Assembly (NCBI GenBank): GCA_022829145.1
Contig: CM040752.1
Span: 29,109,586-29,173,585, forward strand
DNA length: 64,000 bases
Direction of reading: 5' to 3'
From: Albula goreensis
Taxonomy: Eukaryota > Chordata > Actinopteri > Albuliformes > Albulidae
A model generated the notes under the pieces. That model was not told where the DNA came from. It did not search any database and saw nothing but the letters and a program-made list of their open reading frames with translations. The first letter of the stretch is position 1. Every line of letters starts with the position of its first letter. Below, piece after piece: positions 26,301-39,679 of the stretch. The position numbers were made by a program, and so were the translations under genes.

Positions 26301-29300
26301 GTAATTACTTGAGCAATCATTACCACATTCTTTTGCTGAAAAAGAAGCGATAGGGACAAATTCAAGAAAATTTGAACAACTTAAGTACCCCACATGTTAT
26401 CCTTCTTGATTGTATTATTGTTAATGTCTCCTTTTTGCTGAACAGCTTTAAGCTTAACTGTAAGAAACGTCTCTGTGTAAACAAGGTGTATGGTTAAGTT
26501 CTCAAGCAAATTTTCTTTGCTCTGTTTAACACAGATTTTTTTGTCTCAGAATTGGAAAGAGAAAAGTTGCCGCCAGTAGAAAAACATTTCTATGCACTAC
26601 TTGTTTAGGCATGCTTTTTGAAATGACTGAATGCTGATGATACATGCAGCAATACACCATATCCTACTTAGGGCAACAGAGGCTCTGCTGCATTCCCATG
26701 TTTTAATATGTGATGCAAAATTATGAAATGACCTAAAACTTTTACTAGGTCTTATTCTTCTGTGCTGAAAGCAACGTCTGATTCGCATTAGCAAATAAAA
26801 CAAAAATGTCCAGTTAATTTTACCAAGGAAATAAGTAAAAAATGTCTGAATGATAATTAAAAATGGTAAGCCATTTAGAATTCACATTTATGTGAGATTT
26901 TTAGAACATATTCATTCCAGGTTTTAGTTTTTTTTGCGTTATCATAGCATAGGCTTTTGTGTTATTATGTTATCATAACACAACCTCTGTGACATTTACA
27001 TGATGTTGCTCTCACCATGGCCATGATGGGTAGCTGGACTATGGCAGCATGGCTCTGAAATGGGTCATTGAGGTTAAAGGACAGAACATGTGCTGTTTAG
27101 CAGGTTATATATCCAAATAAAGGCTTAACTGTCTGGAAAGACTCCTGCCAGGGTGTTTGGCATGTCAACTAATTTTCACTCAAAAACCATATCATTCAGT
27201 CACTATCAATTTAGTCACCATATGCCCTTGACTGTGTTGATACTGGCCAAGTTAAAAGTGTTACATGAGGACTGGATAAAAATATCATTTATTATATCTG
27301 TTTCATCTTCTATCTTCTTTCAACTGAAGCACTAATGTTCTTTATTCTTATATCTCTTTGTCAACCCTCAAATACTTTTTTTCCAGACATTCTTAAGTCC
27401 ATTACATTTTTTTTTTTTACTTTGGCTCAATGGATAGTGTACTGAGAAATGGGGAATGGCATTCTAAACCCTGTTGCATTTCAGCATGTATTTATGATTA
27501 CATGTTTACATTTCTCAACATTTTTGTCCCCTCCCATTAAATCCTCTGGGAACTCTTTATCAAATTATGTAATGCACACCCATTATATTTGTTGACAACA
27601 AATAAAAAATGTGTCTTTATGGACATATAGGTGATAGCCAAGGGTCACCAGAATAGAAGGAAAAAAATAACCACACTTTTTTACTGGAATGTATTAGGCT
27701 TTTTTGAAATGCAAGTGAAGGACATATAGTGAGGGTATTGAAAGGTCACATTGTTTCATAGCAGTAAATAATTCAGACCACTCTGCATTAACAAGTGTGC
27801 ATGAAAAAGGAAATCTTTTGTGTATTTTTAGTGCATAAACTGTACAGCACGAATTAATTAAACATGCTTTGCATGTCAGAGGACTGTAATTCAATATTCT
27901 GACTGACAAAAACACCCTTGTCCAGTAACATCTTTGAAGGGGATCTGTGTCATTCAGCTTTTTTTTTTTTTTATTAAATAAGCATTGTTGACAGTAGCAT
28001 GACCAATAGCAAATTATGCTGCATACAAAGAGGTTATCTCAAAACTTTTATATGACAAAATTCAGCAGAGAAAGGGTGCCTGCAAGACTCTTCCAGAAAC
28101 ATTTTCATATGCGTGATACGACCCACCTGTGATGATGGCTTTGAACATGCTGGAGCATCAATCATGTAGCAACTTGTTACATAAACGCCACTCAGCATCT
28201 TCAGAAGAAATAAACGCCCAGGATAAAAAAGGCCTTTCGTCTCATCTCATGTGTCGCATGAAGTGTTTGGGCAAAAGAGCAATACCTTCAAATGAAAGAT
28301 CAAATGTCTAATTTTCTTAAAGTCGACCCTTTTGGCATATCTATGCTACGGTAACTCCCATGCTGAAGGAGAAAAAATGCTGTTTGTACTTAATATGGGT
28401 GTGATGGACATGAGACATTCCACGACTGTTTTAGAACCAACTTCTCCTCCTTCTCTTTCTTCCCTTTCCTCTCCCCCTTATTCTCCTTCTCCTGTTTCCC
28501 ATTACATCATCAAAATTACTGCAGTCCCACTATATTATTTCTCACCATTGGTGAGGATCTGCTTAAAGCAATACAATCATATTGTTCAGATCTACTGAAA
28601 GCTATAGCATCTGCTTATATAGTGGCAATTTGTGTGACATGCAGCAGGTGATATCAACACTTTTTCCATGTTTGATATCCATATGCAATGCCATTTCAGC
28701 CAACAGAACAAGCAGAATGAAATTTGACAGATGCCATACTTTTATACTACAATCACTCTCTCTTGCTACAAATAAAATAACCAAATTTTAATACTGTTTG
28801 AGATCTGCTTTTTCTGTGGCCACCAAAAATCCTTTCATGAAAATGTGTTTATTTTCAATCCACATGTAAGTAATGAATCATGTTTTGTGCACAGCTGATA
28901 ACTATCATGACTCCAAAGCAAGTAAGTGCCGGATCCATACACAGTATTAGTCACATTTGCTTGTTTGTCAGTGATGCTGTCCTTACTCTGCAGTCAAGTC
29001 TGGTGAAAGTTTATTAATTGTGTAAAACAGCTTTTCTCCATAATTGCTGACATTTTTAAAGAAAAATTGTTAATGTAACAACTGATAAACAGTGTCCTGG
29101 AACCTGGCGTGTTGGACTCCTATGAATATCTATTAAAAAAAGGGTACAGGTATTAGGGCAAACTACTCATGTTGTGATAGTGAAGGCAGAGTCTGTGTTA
29201 TCACATTGCTTCCCACTGGGCATCTTACCTTCCTTTTATGATTATATGGACACGCTCATTAGTAGCAATGGAGGTTTTTTTCTTCTGTTTACGAGGTCCA

Positions 29301-29425
29301 GGGAATTACTTTTTTCATGAATCATCTCCATACTTTCTTTGGGAGTATTAGTTCAGTATTTAAAGTTATTAAAGAGGGATCCATGTTCTGAAACTACAAT
29401 ATCTTAAACTCAAGTGACATTGATG

Positions 29426-29427
<2 letters not shown>

Positions 29428-29457
<30 letters not shown>

Positions 29458-29483
29458 GTAGTAGTAGTAGTAGTAGTAGTAGT
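29428..29483. repeat. Compound (TTA)n-(GTA)n microsatellite
   Basis: About nine to ten TTA/ATT units pass directly into about nine GTA units, with only one base per unit changing between the two tracts. Confidence 0.97.
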
Positions 29484-32400
29484 AATGTGTTTGCCATTAA
29501 AGTATGTTATTATATTATGGTTACAGTGTTAATATAGACTGAACGAATAAATTGCAAATATTGTGCAATTATATTAATTATATTAGATTGTTGCCCAATT
29601 ATATAAAAAGTTGTATTTTATCTGTTCTGCTCTCAATTTTACTCTAATGGGGAGGTAAAATCTGTTATAGCATGCTTGGACCACCAGGTGGCAAGAGGTG
29701 ACAGCTGCAACATTGTCTCACTTCTGAGTTATGTGAGCTGTTCTCTGTGTGTAATGTTTGTCACTTTTAAACAGTCTGTGGAGAGTTTTGGAGACATCGC
29801 TGTCTGGATACTGGAAATATTTATGAATGGTCTTGTTTTAGTCTATCCACTTGGGTTGTCTTCATTATAGATGCTGCAGGCCCACGGGATTTATTTAAAG
29901 CCAGCTGTCTCACACACTTACAAAGAGAGGGTTTGTAATTAAGCCCTTAGTTACACTCGCTTACACCTTCTCTCTAGACTCAGTCTCCAAAGTAACCTTT
30001 GCATTTCTTTAGCCTTTCATTTTAGAGATTTGATTAGCAGTGAAGTTTTATTTAGTGTTCTCATCAATAGCGTATCTGCATATGCCATTGAGGAGGAGTG
30101 AGTTTGTCTAGTCTCAAAAAGTGGTCAGGTGCATTTGTCCACCAAGTAGTTAAACCACTGAGGATATGACTTGTACGTGTATGCATAACATGTGTGTGAA
30201 ATAATAAATTATTATTGTGCATGTAATGTATTAGTTTTTAATTATGAAGTAAATATGCATGGTTTTTGTGATACTGAGTAGACTATGTTGTCCTGCCATA
30301 GTGATGTATCCAGATCACCAGTATTCAAAACAATCATCTACTGTATCCAACTACAAATGAAAATAACAAAGGTAATATATTAGTGGCTGTTGTGGGTTGT
30401 GTGCGGTAGAATGTCAAACATTAGGTGTGACCCACTAAGGTGCTGGCCTTTTAACTTTATAATGGTATGTTGTTGAATATTTCAATTTAATAGTGATGAT
30501 ATGGTGCTTTTGCTCTTCAGACCCAAACATAATCCTTGGACAGGACATAAAAATAACTGCAGCCTTAATTTTAAATAACTAATTTAATACAGTTTTACAT
30601 ATATGTTTCATAATACGATCTCCAATGACTGGAAAACGCATAAGAAAAATGCAAGATGAAAAAGGATAAAGCTTGCTTAATTTCATTATTTAATGTTAAG
30701 GACCCAGTGCAGTGTGGTTAGATTAAATCTGAACCTTAATTGTGTTATTCCTGACACAAGAGTCTGCTAGCAGGTCTTGGATAGTAAAAGCTATTATTTC
30801 TACAGAATGCGTATGGAGTCTGGTTGTGTATGAAGCCAAGTGGTTTCAGTGTTTTGTTACAAAGTTGTGGTTTAGGATGCATGAGCTATCCATTCTCCTT
30901 CATTCTGAATGTTAGAAATCAATGCTGCCATATTTCCAACATGGGAAGTTTTGACCCAGTCTCAAATTTCAGCTGAATGTTACCATATTCAGTTTGTGGT
31001 TGTCCCTGCACCTTTTATGATGAAACCATTACATGACCAGTGGCCAATGAGATTATTTGTGGCTTTGCCATATATCAAGCACAATAAATATGATGAACAG
31101 GAAAAAAACAAAGTTATGTTATTTTATTTAACTGTCTAAATGGTTATATGGTTTTAAAAATATATGTTGTCATGGATCTGTTTTAAGGCCAAGGTCTTCA
31201 AGTTTCAATTAATTAATATCCGTATGAAAAAGTAGCTCTGTTAATACTAATAACATTACGGAATACTGTGATTTCTGTTTTTTTTTCTTGCATTTTGCCA
31301 AGCAGGGATGAATTTCTCGGTGAGAACTGGATGAAATGAAATGATAAATGACTATTCAGAGTCTGAAAAATGAAAACAAGTTTTGTCACAACTTTGCGAA
31401 ATAAATAATTTCAAGAAAAATCAGGGTTTGTGTCAAAGTGAACATTATGCATATAATACAACTAATTGGTTTACCTTTTTGGCAAATTAAGAAAAGACAG
31501 GACTGAACTTCGTTGGTGGTCTGAAAGTAAAAACACTTACATTTTTACTGCACAATGTAAGAATGCCTCATGGAAACACATATCGTGAGACAATTTATAC
31601 AAACAAGTACAATTACAGCACAGCTGCATCTAGGAGCAGGGCCTTTGTGGACACTCATTCCTGAAGGTGTAGCATTTGCCTCCTCTTGGCTTGCAGTGAG
31701 GTGAGGATGGTATTTCCTGGGAAAAGCTCTGTCCAGCAGTTTGGTGCAGAGGTCTGATAAAATTCCACACTGGCGTCCACTTCCCATATCCAGCCCGTGT
31801 GCTGGTCTCACTGGAGACCTCTGAGGTCAGATGATGTTTAACTATTTTCTGCACAATTACTTGAGGACCACATGACACAGTTAATTTTTTTCGTCGGTAT
31901 ATGTCATATCTGGGCCAAAGAAAACTGTGCGTTAGTGAAGAATTTAATCATTTATCTAAAACCAAAACCGATATGCTAAATTTGCACTAAAATAAAGCTC
32001 TCTGAGGTGTCTTTTAAAAGATTGTTTTTGGAGTACACAAGGCATGCTATTCTTTGTCTCAGACTCATGTAACATATGTCTCTCTTATTACTTTGTTATT
32101 AATGATTAGCATTGGTACCAGATTTCCTCAAAATTACAGTACTCTTTCGTCCAAATCCAGATGAAGTTTATACACTTCTAAATCATAGATCCATCTATTG
32201 AATTTGGGCCCTTGCTCTTGCTTCCATGTAATTTTAGGTACCCTTACAACATCTGCAAATTACTGAAAGTGCATCGCCCAGAGTGTTTTGTTGTCAATAG
32301 AACTGTTGTCTCAGAGCAGATTTTAATCACTGAATAAAAGTGGTGTATGGGAATAAAGAGTATTCCTGACAGTTGTAGTGATGTCATGAAATTGAATTTA

Positions 32401-33634
32401 ATTCCTTATAATATAGCATCAGCCCTGATTAGACTCCACAGGCAATTACTATGAAAGCACACCAAAGACCTTTGGTTTTTCACCCATTCAGCTCCATCAT
32501 AATTTCCCTGAGAAAGCCTGTAATGTGTGTCATTTGGTGAACTGGTGACTCTTTCCCACCATGTCGCATCAGCTAGCCTGCTATCAGCACTTCATTCAAA
32601 ACATGGTTAACGGAGGCGTTCAGCTGGGGTTGGCTGTAATCAAAGCAATTTAGCTATTGAGATTCTCAAGCTTGGTCTGTGGCTTTCCTGGCAATTTTGT
32701 ACAGTTTTCGTTGAAGATAAAAACCTAACTGCAGACGTTTTCTTCAGCAGAACAAAAAGTACATAGGAGTTTTGTTTAATTCATTCAGAAATAGATGAAG
32801 AGATTTTTGCATTATCTGTCAATATACCCATGACTGGTATGCTTGCAATAATGTCATGAGAATGTTTTTCTTACTTGGCTTAGTGAGGGCTTTTCTCTTT
32901 ATATGCTGGTGGTATTTCCCTCATTTTCCATTTCCCTGTTTATGTTTTGTCTCTCATTTCTGTATGTTTTGTAGTTCTTGTCGTTTCATTTTTTTAACCA
33001 AACATTTTTTTTGTGTGAAAGAAAAGAGTGTTGCTATTTACCGAAGGTGTCTTTTGACCCAGCTGTGTCATCTGTTGACATTTTTCAGTCTCAACTCGGG
33101 CTTGTTTGCGCTCGCTAGTTTTTGTGTTATTCAGTGATAATGGTTTCACTAAACAGCCTCGGATATTGCAAAACTTGTGGTGACGTTTGGATACATCAAA
33201 TCACAGTTTGCATTTTTACTGTGGCCAGGAAGTGAAAAATGATATCCGTAATGATCTTGAGTCATAATGATTTTGATGTGAATCAAATTTGTTTACCATT
33301 AAAAGACATAAAAGGATCCCTGGTGCTGAGCTGTCTGGACAAGGGGCAAAGAGTGACTCTTACTAAACGCACAGAATTGCCAAAACCAAATAACTCATTA
33401 ACAACCCTCTTCAGAGACGAAGGGAGGAAAAAAGATAGAATGCAAATGGATTTTAAAATAAATGAGTCTGTTGTTTACATCTCTTTGTAAATATTGCTTA
33501 GCATATCTCTTCAGAAATCCTGTTCTATAAACAGACTTCATTTGTGTGGAATGGCTTTGTTCATCATTTAATTATGTAGGCATCTGCATAGCTTGCATTG
33601 CTTATTGCTCTCTCTGTCTCTCCACTTAAATCAG

Positions 33635-33772
33635 ATCGAAAACCTCCAGGAACAGCTAAGAGACAAAGACAAACAGCTGACCAACCTGAAGGACAGAGTG
33701 AAGTCACTTCAGACAGACTCCAGCAACACAGACACTGCTCTGGCCACCCTGGAAGAGGCGCTGTCCGAAAAG
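33635..33772 (+). CDS. erc2: ERC2 coding exon B (46 codons, coiled coil)
   Basis: Encodes IENLQEQLRDKDKQLTNLKD through TALATLEEALSEK, an almost invariant block of ERC1/ERC2 that follows NVLQKK of exon A directly. The acceptor is CTTAAATCAG after a CT-rich tract. The donor is AAG|GTACTC, a weaker-than-consensus site. Both ends are phase 0, so skipping would keep the frame. It lies in the central coiled coil, the region reported to bind Bassoon and Piccolo in CAST (family knowledge, not visible here). The surrounding open frame 33593-33994 runs into both introns and is not the exon. Confidence 0.96.
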
Positions 33773-36700
33773 GTACTCACTCATTCAGAACGTGTCTGCA
33801 TCCTCAATCACATTCACCAGGGACCCGGTAAGGCAGTCTGTATTACCCCTGCGTCAGCACTGACTGTTCGCTGTATGGATCAATTCTTTTTTGAGCATTA
33901 TTTTACATTCATTACTTGTGTAGCAGCTGCCCTTACCCTGGGCCTCTTGCGTTGGCCCACATGTCTGCTTGGTTTTCTCTGTCGGAAAAACTAAGCAAAA
34001 CAGCAAGAGACAAGCTTGCCTCTGCTCTACCAAGCATTTAGTCAGAATCAGTTGAGTCTATTTTGCAGTATTTCAATGTTGTAAGTGCATATGTACAGTT
34101 ATTTTTGTTTCCATTAAACCTTTACATGTCATACTTAACCTTAAATGTAATTTACCACTGTATTAACCACCCATGTCAATGGTTAGCATTCCAGATGAAA
34201 CTCCCAAGATCAACAGCAAGTAACTACCAATCATACATTGGGAGTCGTGCAGCCTCCCTCTCGTTGGGGATGGTCGGTCCCCAGGGTTTGTTGTGTTTGA
34301 GAGGGGGCCATTCCAGCCTAACAGAGGCCTCCTCCTGGGTCACTCGCAATGTCAAACAATCCATTAAAGAGTCCACAGGTGGGGCTATAACACTGCCAGC
34401 CTTTGTTCCAGGCAGGATGCCCAGAGGAGACAATTCTCTCATTCCATATCTATGCCCATGCAAATCTCTACCGGGGGAGATTTGTCTGATGCTGGAATGA
34501 TGGTTACTGAGCATGACATATTGTTAAAGTAACTCCTTTTCCTCTAGGAATCATGGCTAACCATGCTCCCAGACTGCCATTGCCTAGTGCCACTGCTAGT
34601 GGAAGCAGAAACAGCTACTGATGTTATCCTTTTTTTTTTTTTTTACTTCCCCAAGTCAGTTTTACAATCATGTCATGGCTAAAGTGGGCTTAGATTGCAT
34701 AGGGTCCGTTCTAAACATGGTTCCGCAGTGAAGGTCACATGACGTACTGTTCAGTCTCAGTGAACCCAAGTTTGCATGAAGCACTACAGAACAATCTTAT
34801 CTCAGAGGTCTGCAATATATCTATTTTAGAAAACAATTCCTCACACGCATGATCTATTTTCATGATTGCAGGTAGACATTATGCAGGAATCTGATAATTA
34901 TAGGACAGTTTTCCAGCACTGTTGGCACTTGGAGGGCCTTGGAGAAGACGGTTCCTGCTCTATCCACTCAGACCCATTAATCATGTGTTTACAGGAGGAA
35001 GAAACTCGTTTCATTACAAGGGACGGTGGAGAACACCATTATGTGCTTGGGAGAGTGATGTCAGGAATTCAGAATGTGTCTGGCTCTCAGCCAGGCTGAG
35101 GGAAGGAAGGGCTTTCAAGAGAGTTGCGCGGTGCTCTCAGGACTGATGGGACACCTCGCAGACTAGACTGTTAAGTGCTGGCTTCCCTGAATACCACCCT
35201 CAAGCAGCTCTGTGAACAGGTGCCTTGAGCCAATGAGTAGATTACAGGTTACTATGGCCAAGGCGTTTAGCAGAAAAAAAAAAAAGATATTTTGCTAAAA
35301 CAGACTCTGGCAACACCTATTGCATTAACCTTCCTTTAGGGAAGACTGGTAATAATTTAAAATTACCTATTCTATACAAAAATGTGTGGCTTTGTCCTTT
35401 GTAGGGAGACCCACCATCTATAAAAAATTGTAGTATAGTATTTTAACCCTTGTTGGCACGATTTCCCCATTTTTAGGACACCGTTTCTCATTTCTGTTTG
35501 AGTTATACGCAAAACAATCTCTGTTGTAAATATTTTTAAGTTTGTTTTGCTAGGCAACATAGCAATTGTTATCTGAAAGCTTTTATGCTTCAGTTTAATG
35601 ATGCAAGAAATTGTATTCTCGAAAAAATATTATATACAAGTGTAAATGACGGTTTTTTGGTTAATTTTTTTGTTGTCTTTAAAGGTCATTATTTAGACCA
35701 AGTCAGACCCTGGAGCCTTTATTTAATGATGTACTTTAACAGCTCTGAGTGTTTGGTGAATAATGCACTTCAAGGTCATGGAAAATGTTACTCACTCGTA
35801 TGGTACTCAAGGATCCTCGTCCTTTCAGCTAATGTGCACAAGCCTTTACTGTCATCTCAGTTTCTCCCATGTGTGTGGTAAAAAGATATGGTGTCAAATG
35901 TCATTTTTTATATCAAATGTTGACACACAAAGATATTAGAACATCAAATAGATGAGATGGTATTTTGGGTGTGTGCGTTAAGGACTCTTGTTTCACAGTT
36001 TTGTCAAATAAGGCATTGTTCTACCCTTGGAAAAAAAAATTATATAATAATTTTTTTCACACAGATCTTGCTTTAATTGAAATAAACCACCAGCTCACCC
36101 ATAAAGCAAGAGTTTGATAAAGTGCCTTTTCAAGTGCTGTGTTTTTGTGGTCATTGAGGTCGGTAATGACTTTGCGAAAAGTAGTGGTTTTTCAGTTTGT
36201 TGCGCACTCTGTTGCAAACCAACATAATTAACCATTCATAGAGCACATTACTCTGTTTTTAATTACCAGAAAAGGGTCATGGAAGTATATGAGAGGCAAT
36301 GCCTGTTAGTAGACCGTTTTACTTTACCATTTTACTTTTTAAAGATCTCAAGATGGATGTAAAACACATATGAACAACTACATATGCAGCTCAGTCTTGA
36401 AGTTTCACTGCTTTTGTGCCCATTTGCAATTGCACCAAGCCTAGATTTTGAAAAAGCATCAGTCATCAAGAATCCCACATAATTAAAATATGGTCATTGA
36501 GTGCCTCAGTGTTCTCATGTTCTCAGTGTTTGGAAAAATAACCAGCGCTCAGAGGAAAAATTCTCCACACGGAGAGTTTACCTTGGCTTGACTGTACTTC
36601 ATGTTTATAGTCTGAAGGTTGATAACTTAATTAATGTAGTCCCTTCCTGGTGATACAGTATTTCTGTGTATTTGTTTGGAATACAGTTCACTAGGCATTC

Positions 36701-37186
36701 ACTGGCTTATTTAATTTATGACAATCTTCCCTGTGCTGAAGGAGGCCAGGGTTGCTTGGGAGACATTTGATATTGTCATTGGTGACACTTTTCCTTCTGC
36801 ATTGTAAAAATGGCCCGTATGGAACTGTGAGCTGGGTTACAGTAACATCTCCGTCTCCCGCTGTGAAAGCAGGACTGCATTCGTGTCTCAGATTGGTTTT
36901 GTGGCATCTCAGTTAAAGGGCATGGCCACAGCTCACTGACTCAGGTTGACCACAGAGGAATTATATTTTTTTTCCTGTCATCAAAAATATATGTTTAATG
37001 TTGAAGAAAAGCACAACTTTTACACATTGAGCTAGATTCGATTAAACACTGTCTCTAAAAAGGAAAAAAGTAGAACCCTCTGCTAAAAGACAAAACAGGC
37101 TGCTTCCAATCTCTCTTTCTTGTTGTTGTTCTCATTGATATAATGAGCTGACTTAAATCTTCTGGCCTTGCCTTTATCGTTGTCAG
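33773..37186 (+). other. erc2: ERC2 intron B-C (3.4 kb)
   Basis: Runs from GTACTC to TTATCGTTGTCAG. It holds a poly-T run at about 34630-34645 and a GC-balanced unique stretch (34190-34520) that stands out from the AT-rich background. The rest is AT-rich without recognisable repeats or genes. Confidence 0.85.
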
Positions 37187-37327
37187 GAAAGAATTATCGA
37201 ACGGCTGAAGGAACAACGGGAACGAGAGGACCGGGAGAGACTGGAGGAGGCTGAGACCTACAAGAAAGAAAACAAGGACCTAAAGGAGAAGGTTAACGCT
37301 TTGCAGGCCGAGCTGACAGAGAAGGAG
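37187..37327 (+). CDS. erc2: ERC2 coding exon C (47 codons, coiled coil)
   Basis: Encodes ERIIERLKEQREREDRERLE and then EAETYKKENKDLKEKVNALQ AELTEKE, matching ERC2 in order and length. Against the mammalian form recalled (RERDDRERLEEIESFRKENKD), changes are conservative: D to E, IESFR to AETYK. The acceptor is TTGTCAG and the donor GAG|GTCAGT, phase 0 at both ends. Two GGGGTGGGGCAG-type repeats begin 12 nt after the donor. The segment is extremely charged and continues the coiled coil. Confidence 0.96.
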
Positions 37328-37339
37328 GTCAGTGTGCAT

Positions 37340-37358
37340 GGGGTGGGGCAGGGTGGGG
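37340..37358 (+). promoter_or_regulatory. G-run cluster next to the exon C donor
   Basis: Four runs of three or four G lie 12-30 nt downstream of the exon C 5' splice site. G triplets in this position are known intronic splicing enhancers bound by hnRNP H/F, and the spacing also fits a G-quadruplex in the pre-mRNA. The donor itself (GAG|GTCAGT) departs from consensus, so an aid to recognition is plausible. The function is inferred. Confidence 0.4.
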
Positions 37359-38688
37359 CAGGCGCCAGGGTTCTGAGACCCCCAGCCTGTATGGAACCAT
37401 CAGTGTCATTCATGGAGTCATCTGCTCATCTCCGCTGAGGCTAAACTCCAAAGTGCCCCACGTGGTAGTGATGTGGGTGTGAGGTTTCATTAACTGTGGG
37501 GAGATGAGATTGATTATGCTGGCAGGGTTGGCCCTTTTCTGAATGTTATGCCATGTAACAATAAAACCTCGGCAAATAAAATTTCTGTTTGCTGTTTCAG
37601 TCATTTCAAGCTATTGTTTCGTAACACCATGTTGATAATTTGCTAGAGAGCTATTTCAAAGCAGTTGGCTGGGTATGTTTTTAGCTTTTCTATGCTACCA
37701 ATTATTGCTAAAATTGGTTTACTAATTAACAACAATTACAGAGTCACACAGAAAGTTTACCGTACGGTTGTAGAAGTTTCATATGAAAGCCAGTAAGCTG
37801 AGAGACTACTGTCCCTCTTTTGGCTGTCTTTGCAAAGCACAAGCCATGACTTTCTTAGTCTCCCCCTCATGGACTTTATAATGGTTTGGTGTGCTGTTCA
37901 ATTCTGTTAAACAATGAAGATGTTAATTGCCATTGCAAATTGCAAAGTTCAAAGCAGTTTGTTATTTACACTGAAATACGTGAAAGCTTCGTTGATGCTG
38001 GATCTCATGAAACCTCACTCTCATATCACTACCTTAACCTCTTTCTCTTAACTTCATGTCCAATGTGCACCCAAGTGAAATGCATTTCTTTGTTAAGCTC
38101 CCTACCTCTGTTTCGTGGATGCCAGTCTCATTTCCTTATTCACTCTGGTGTATTGTGGTATTGTGTATGTGTATGTGTGTGTTTGTCTGTGCGTGTTTAT
38201 GTATCCTCTTCATTTTTTAACTCACATAGAGCATATAACACAACCCTCGCTCACACCAAGGAGCCGATGGCACTTTGCAGTGCAGTGCTGTAATTAAAGA
38301 AGTATCGTAAATACAGCCCATGCAGAGAGCCACAGCCCTGCACCACATGATAGTTCAGACCCAGTCCTAGAGGAATCACCCAAGGTTTTATATTCACTGG
38401 GAACATATGAAGCCACATTGCTTGTTACACTCATTTATAATTCTGTAATGATAAGATCATTGGTTTAATCCATTTATCAAGGATAAAGTTGTCTGACTAA
38501 TTACAATACGTTGAATAGTCATTTCTTCTTACCTGAAATCTCCCCCTTTCTCTAGCCTTGTGTGGTTTAGTGATATGTGTGTCTTTACACAAGTATGCAG
38601 GTAAATTGCAAGTCTGCTCAAACAAGAGGGCTATTACTTTCTGTAATGCCACAGACCATAAATCACTATATTGCAGATTTAGTTTTCA

Positions 38689-38709
38689 AAAAAAAAAAAA
38701 AAAAAAAAA
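38689..38709. repeat. Poly-A run
   Basis: A homopolymer of about 21 A on the + strand after TTTTC. There is no retroposed body or target-site duplication I could identify upstream. Confidence 0.9.
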
Positions 38710-39679
38710 GAACAAACAAAGATAGTTTTCTTACAACTATTGCAGCACATAACAAATCAAGCCAGGGCAAAGTTTTAACTGACTTTGAAGTTTTATATAT
38801 TTATTTTTTAAAATTTACAACAGCATTCCAGCAGTTGTAATATGGTACCGGAGACCCATATTTAAAGTGTTAACATTGATTGTAAAAGTAATTCACGTTT
38901 TTTACCACCACTCATGTGCCTACATAACCCCTCCAGAGGATCCCTCTGTCACTTTGTTCCTTAAACAGGCCATTTGCAGCTCCATACTCCCATTCCTGAC
39001 AGAATGCCAAACTGAATTATTATTGTTCCAACCAAAAAAAAAAAAAAAAAACATGCTAGAGCAATCTTTCGGTATATTAAAATTTATGAGAATGCTTTCT
39101 TTTATATTCATATATGTATCTTCAAGTATACAGATTTTGTTCCAGCAAATTATATTTTATTAGCTGCTGACACAGAGAAACAAATGGGAATTCTGGAATC
39201 AGTGGAGCTATGAAAGCTTATCAGAAGCAGATGAAAGAATATACATTATTCAACCATTGTACACAATATGATACACTGTGTACTCTTTTATCTGTACATA
39301 TACATGTTTACCTTTTTCCCCAGTATAATAATTTTGAAAGCATTGGCCCATAACTAATGAGCGATTCTCGAATCTCTCGCATTGTATTGTTGATTGACCC
39401 ACAATTCCCTCTCTCTCAGTGTGTTGTTGTGAGGGGAACTAGTCTGCTTGGAGTCTGGTAATGTTATACTGTTGGTTATAACTTTCCTTCAACTAATTCT
39501 GTTAGATGATTCATCTAACAGATATCAAACCTGATGGAACTTGGAGGAAACAGAAGAGTAATAAACAAATTGCATGCATGTACTGGTGCTTTAGATCCAT
39601 TTCACTTCAGTCCCCCTATCTAAACATGTATCAGAAGTGATCTTACTGACTGTCTGGCTATGGTTTTGTCTCGTTTCAG

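Larger units (their letters stand above)
37328..39679 (+). other. erc2: ERC2 intron C-D (2.35 kb)
   Basis: The shortest intron in the window, from GTCAGT to GTCTCGTTTCAG. It starts with a G-run cluster (37340-37358), a G-quadruplex-type motif, and carries poly-A runs at 38689-38709 and near 39033-39050. Around 38320-38400 there is a short stretch (ACCCAGTCCTAGAGGAA) that may be a fragment of the foldback repeat seen at 3232 and 47895. No gene was recognised. Confidence 0.85.

Noticed and set aside
27420-27480. tRNA-like string beginning GGCTCAATGGATAGTG
   Set aside because: No matching B box or acceptor stem was found.
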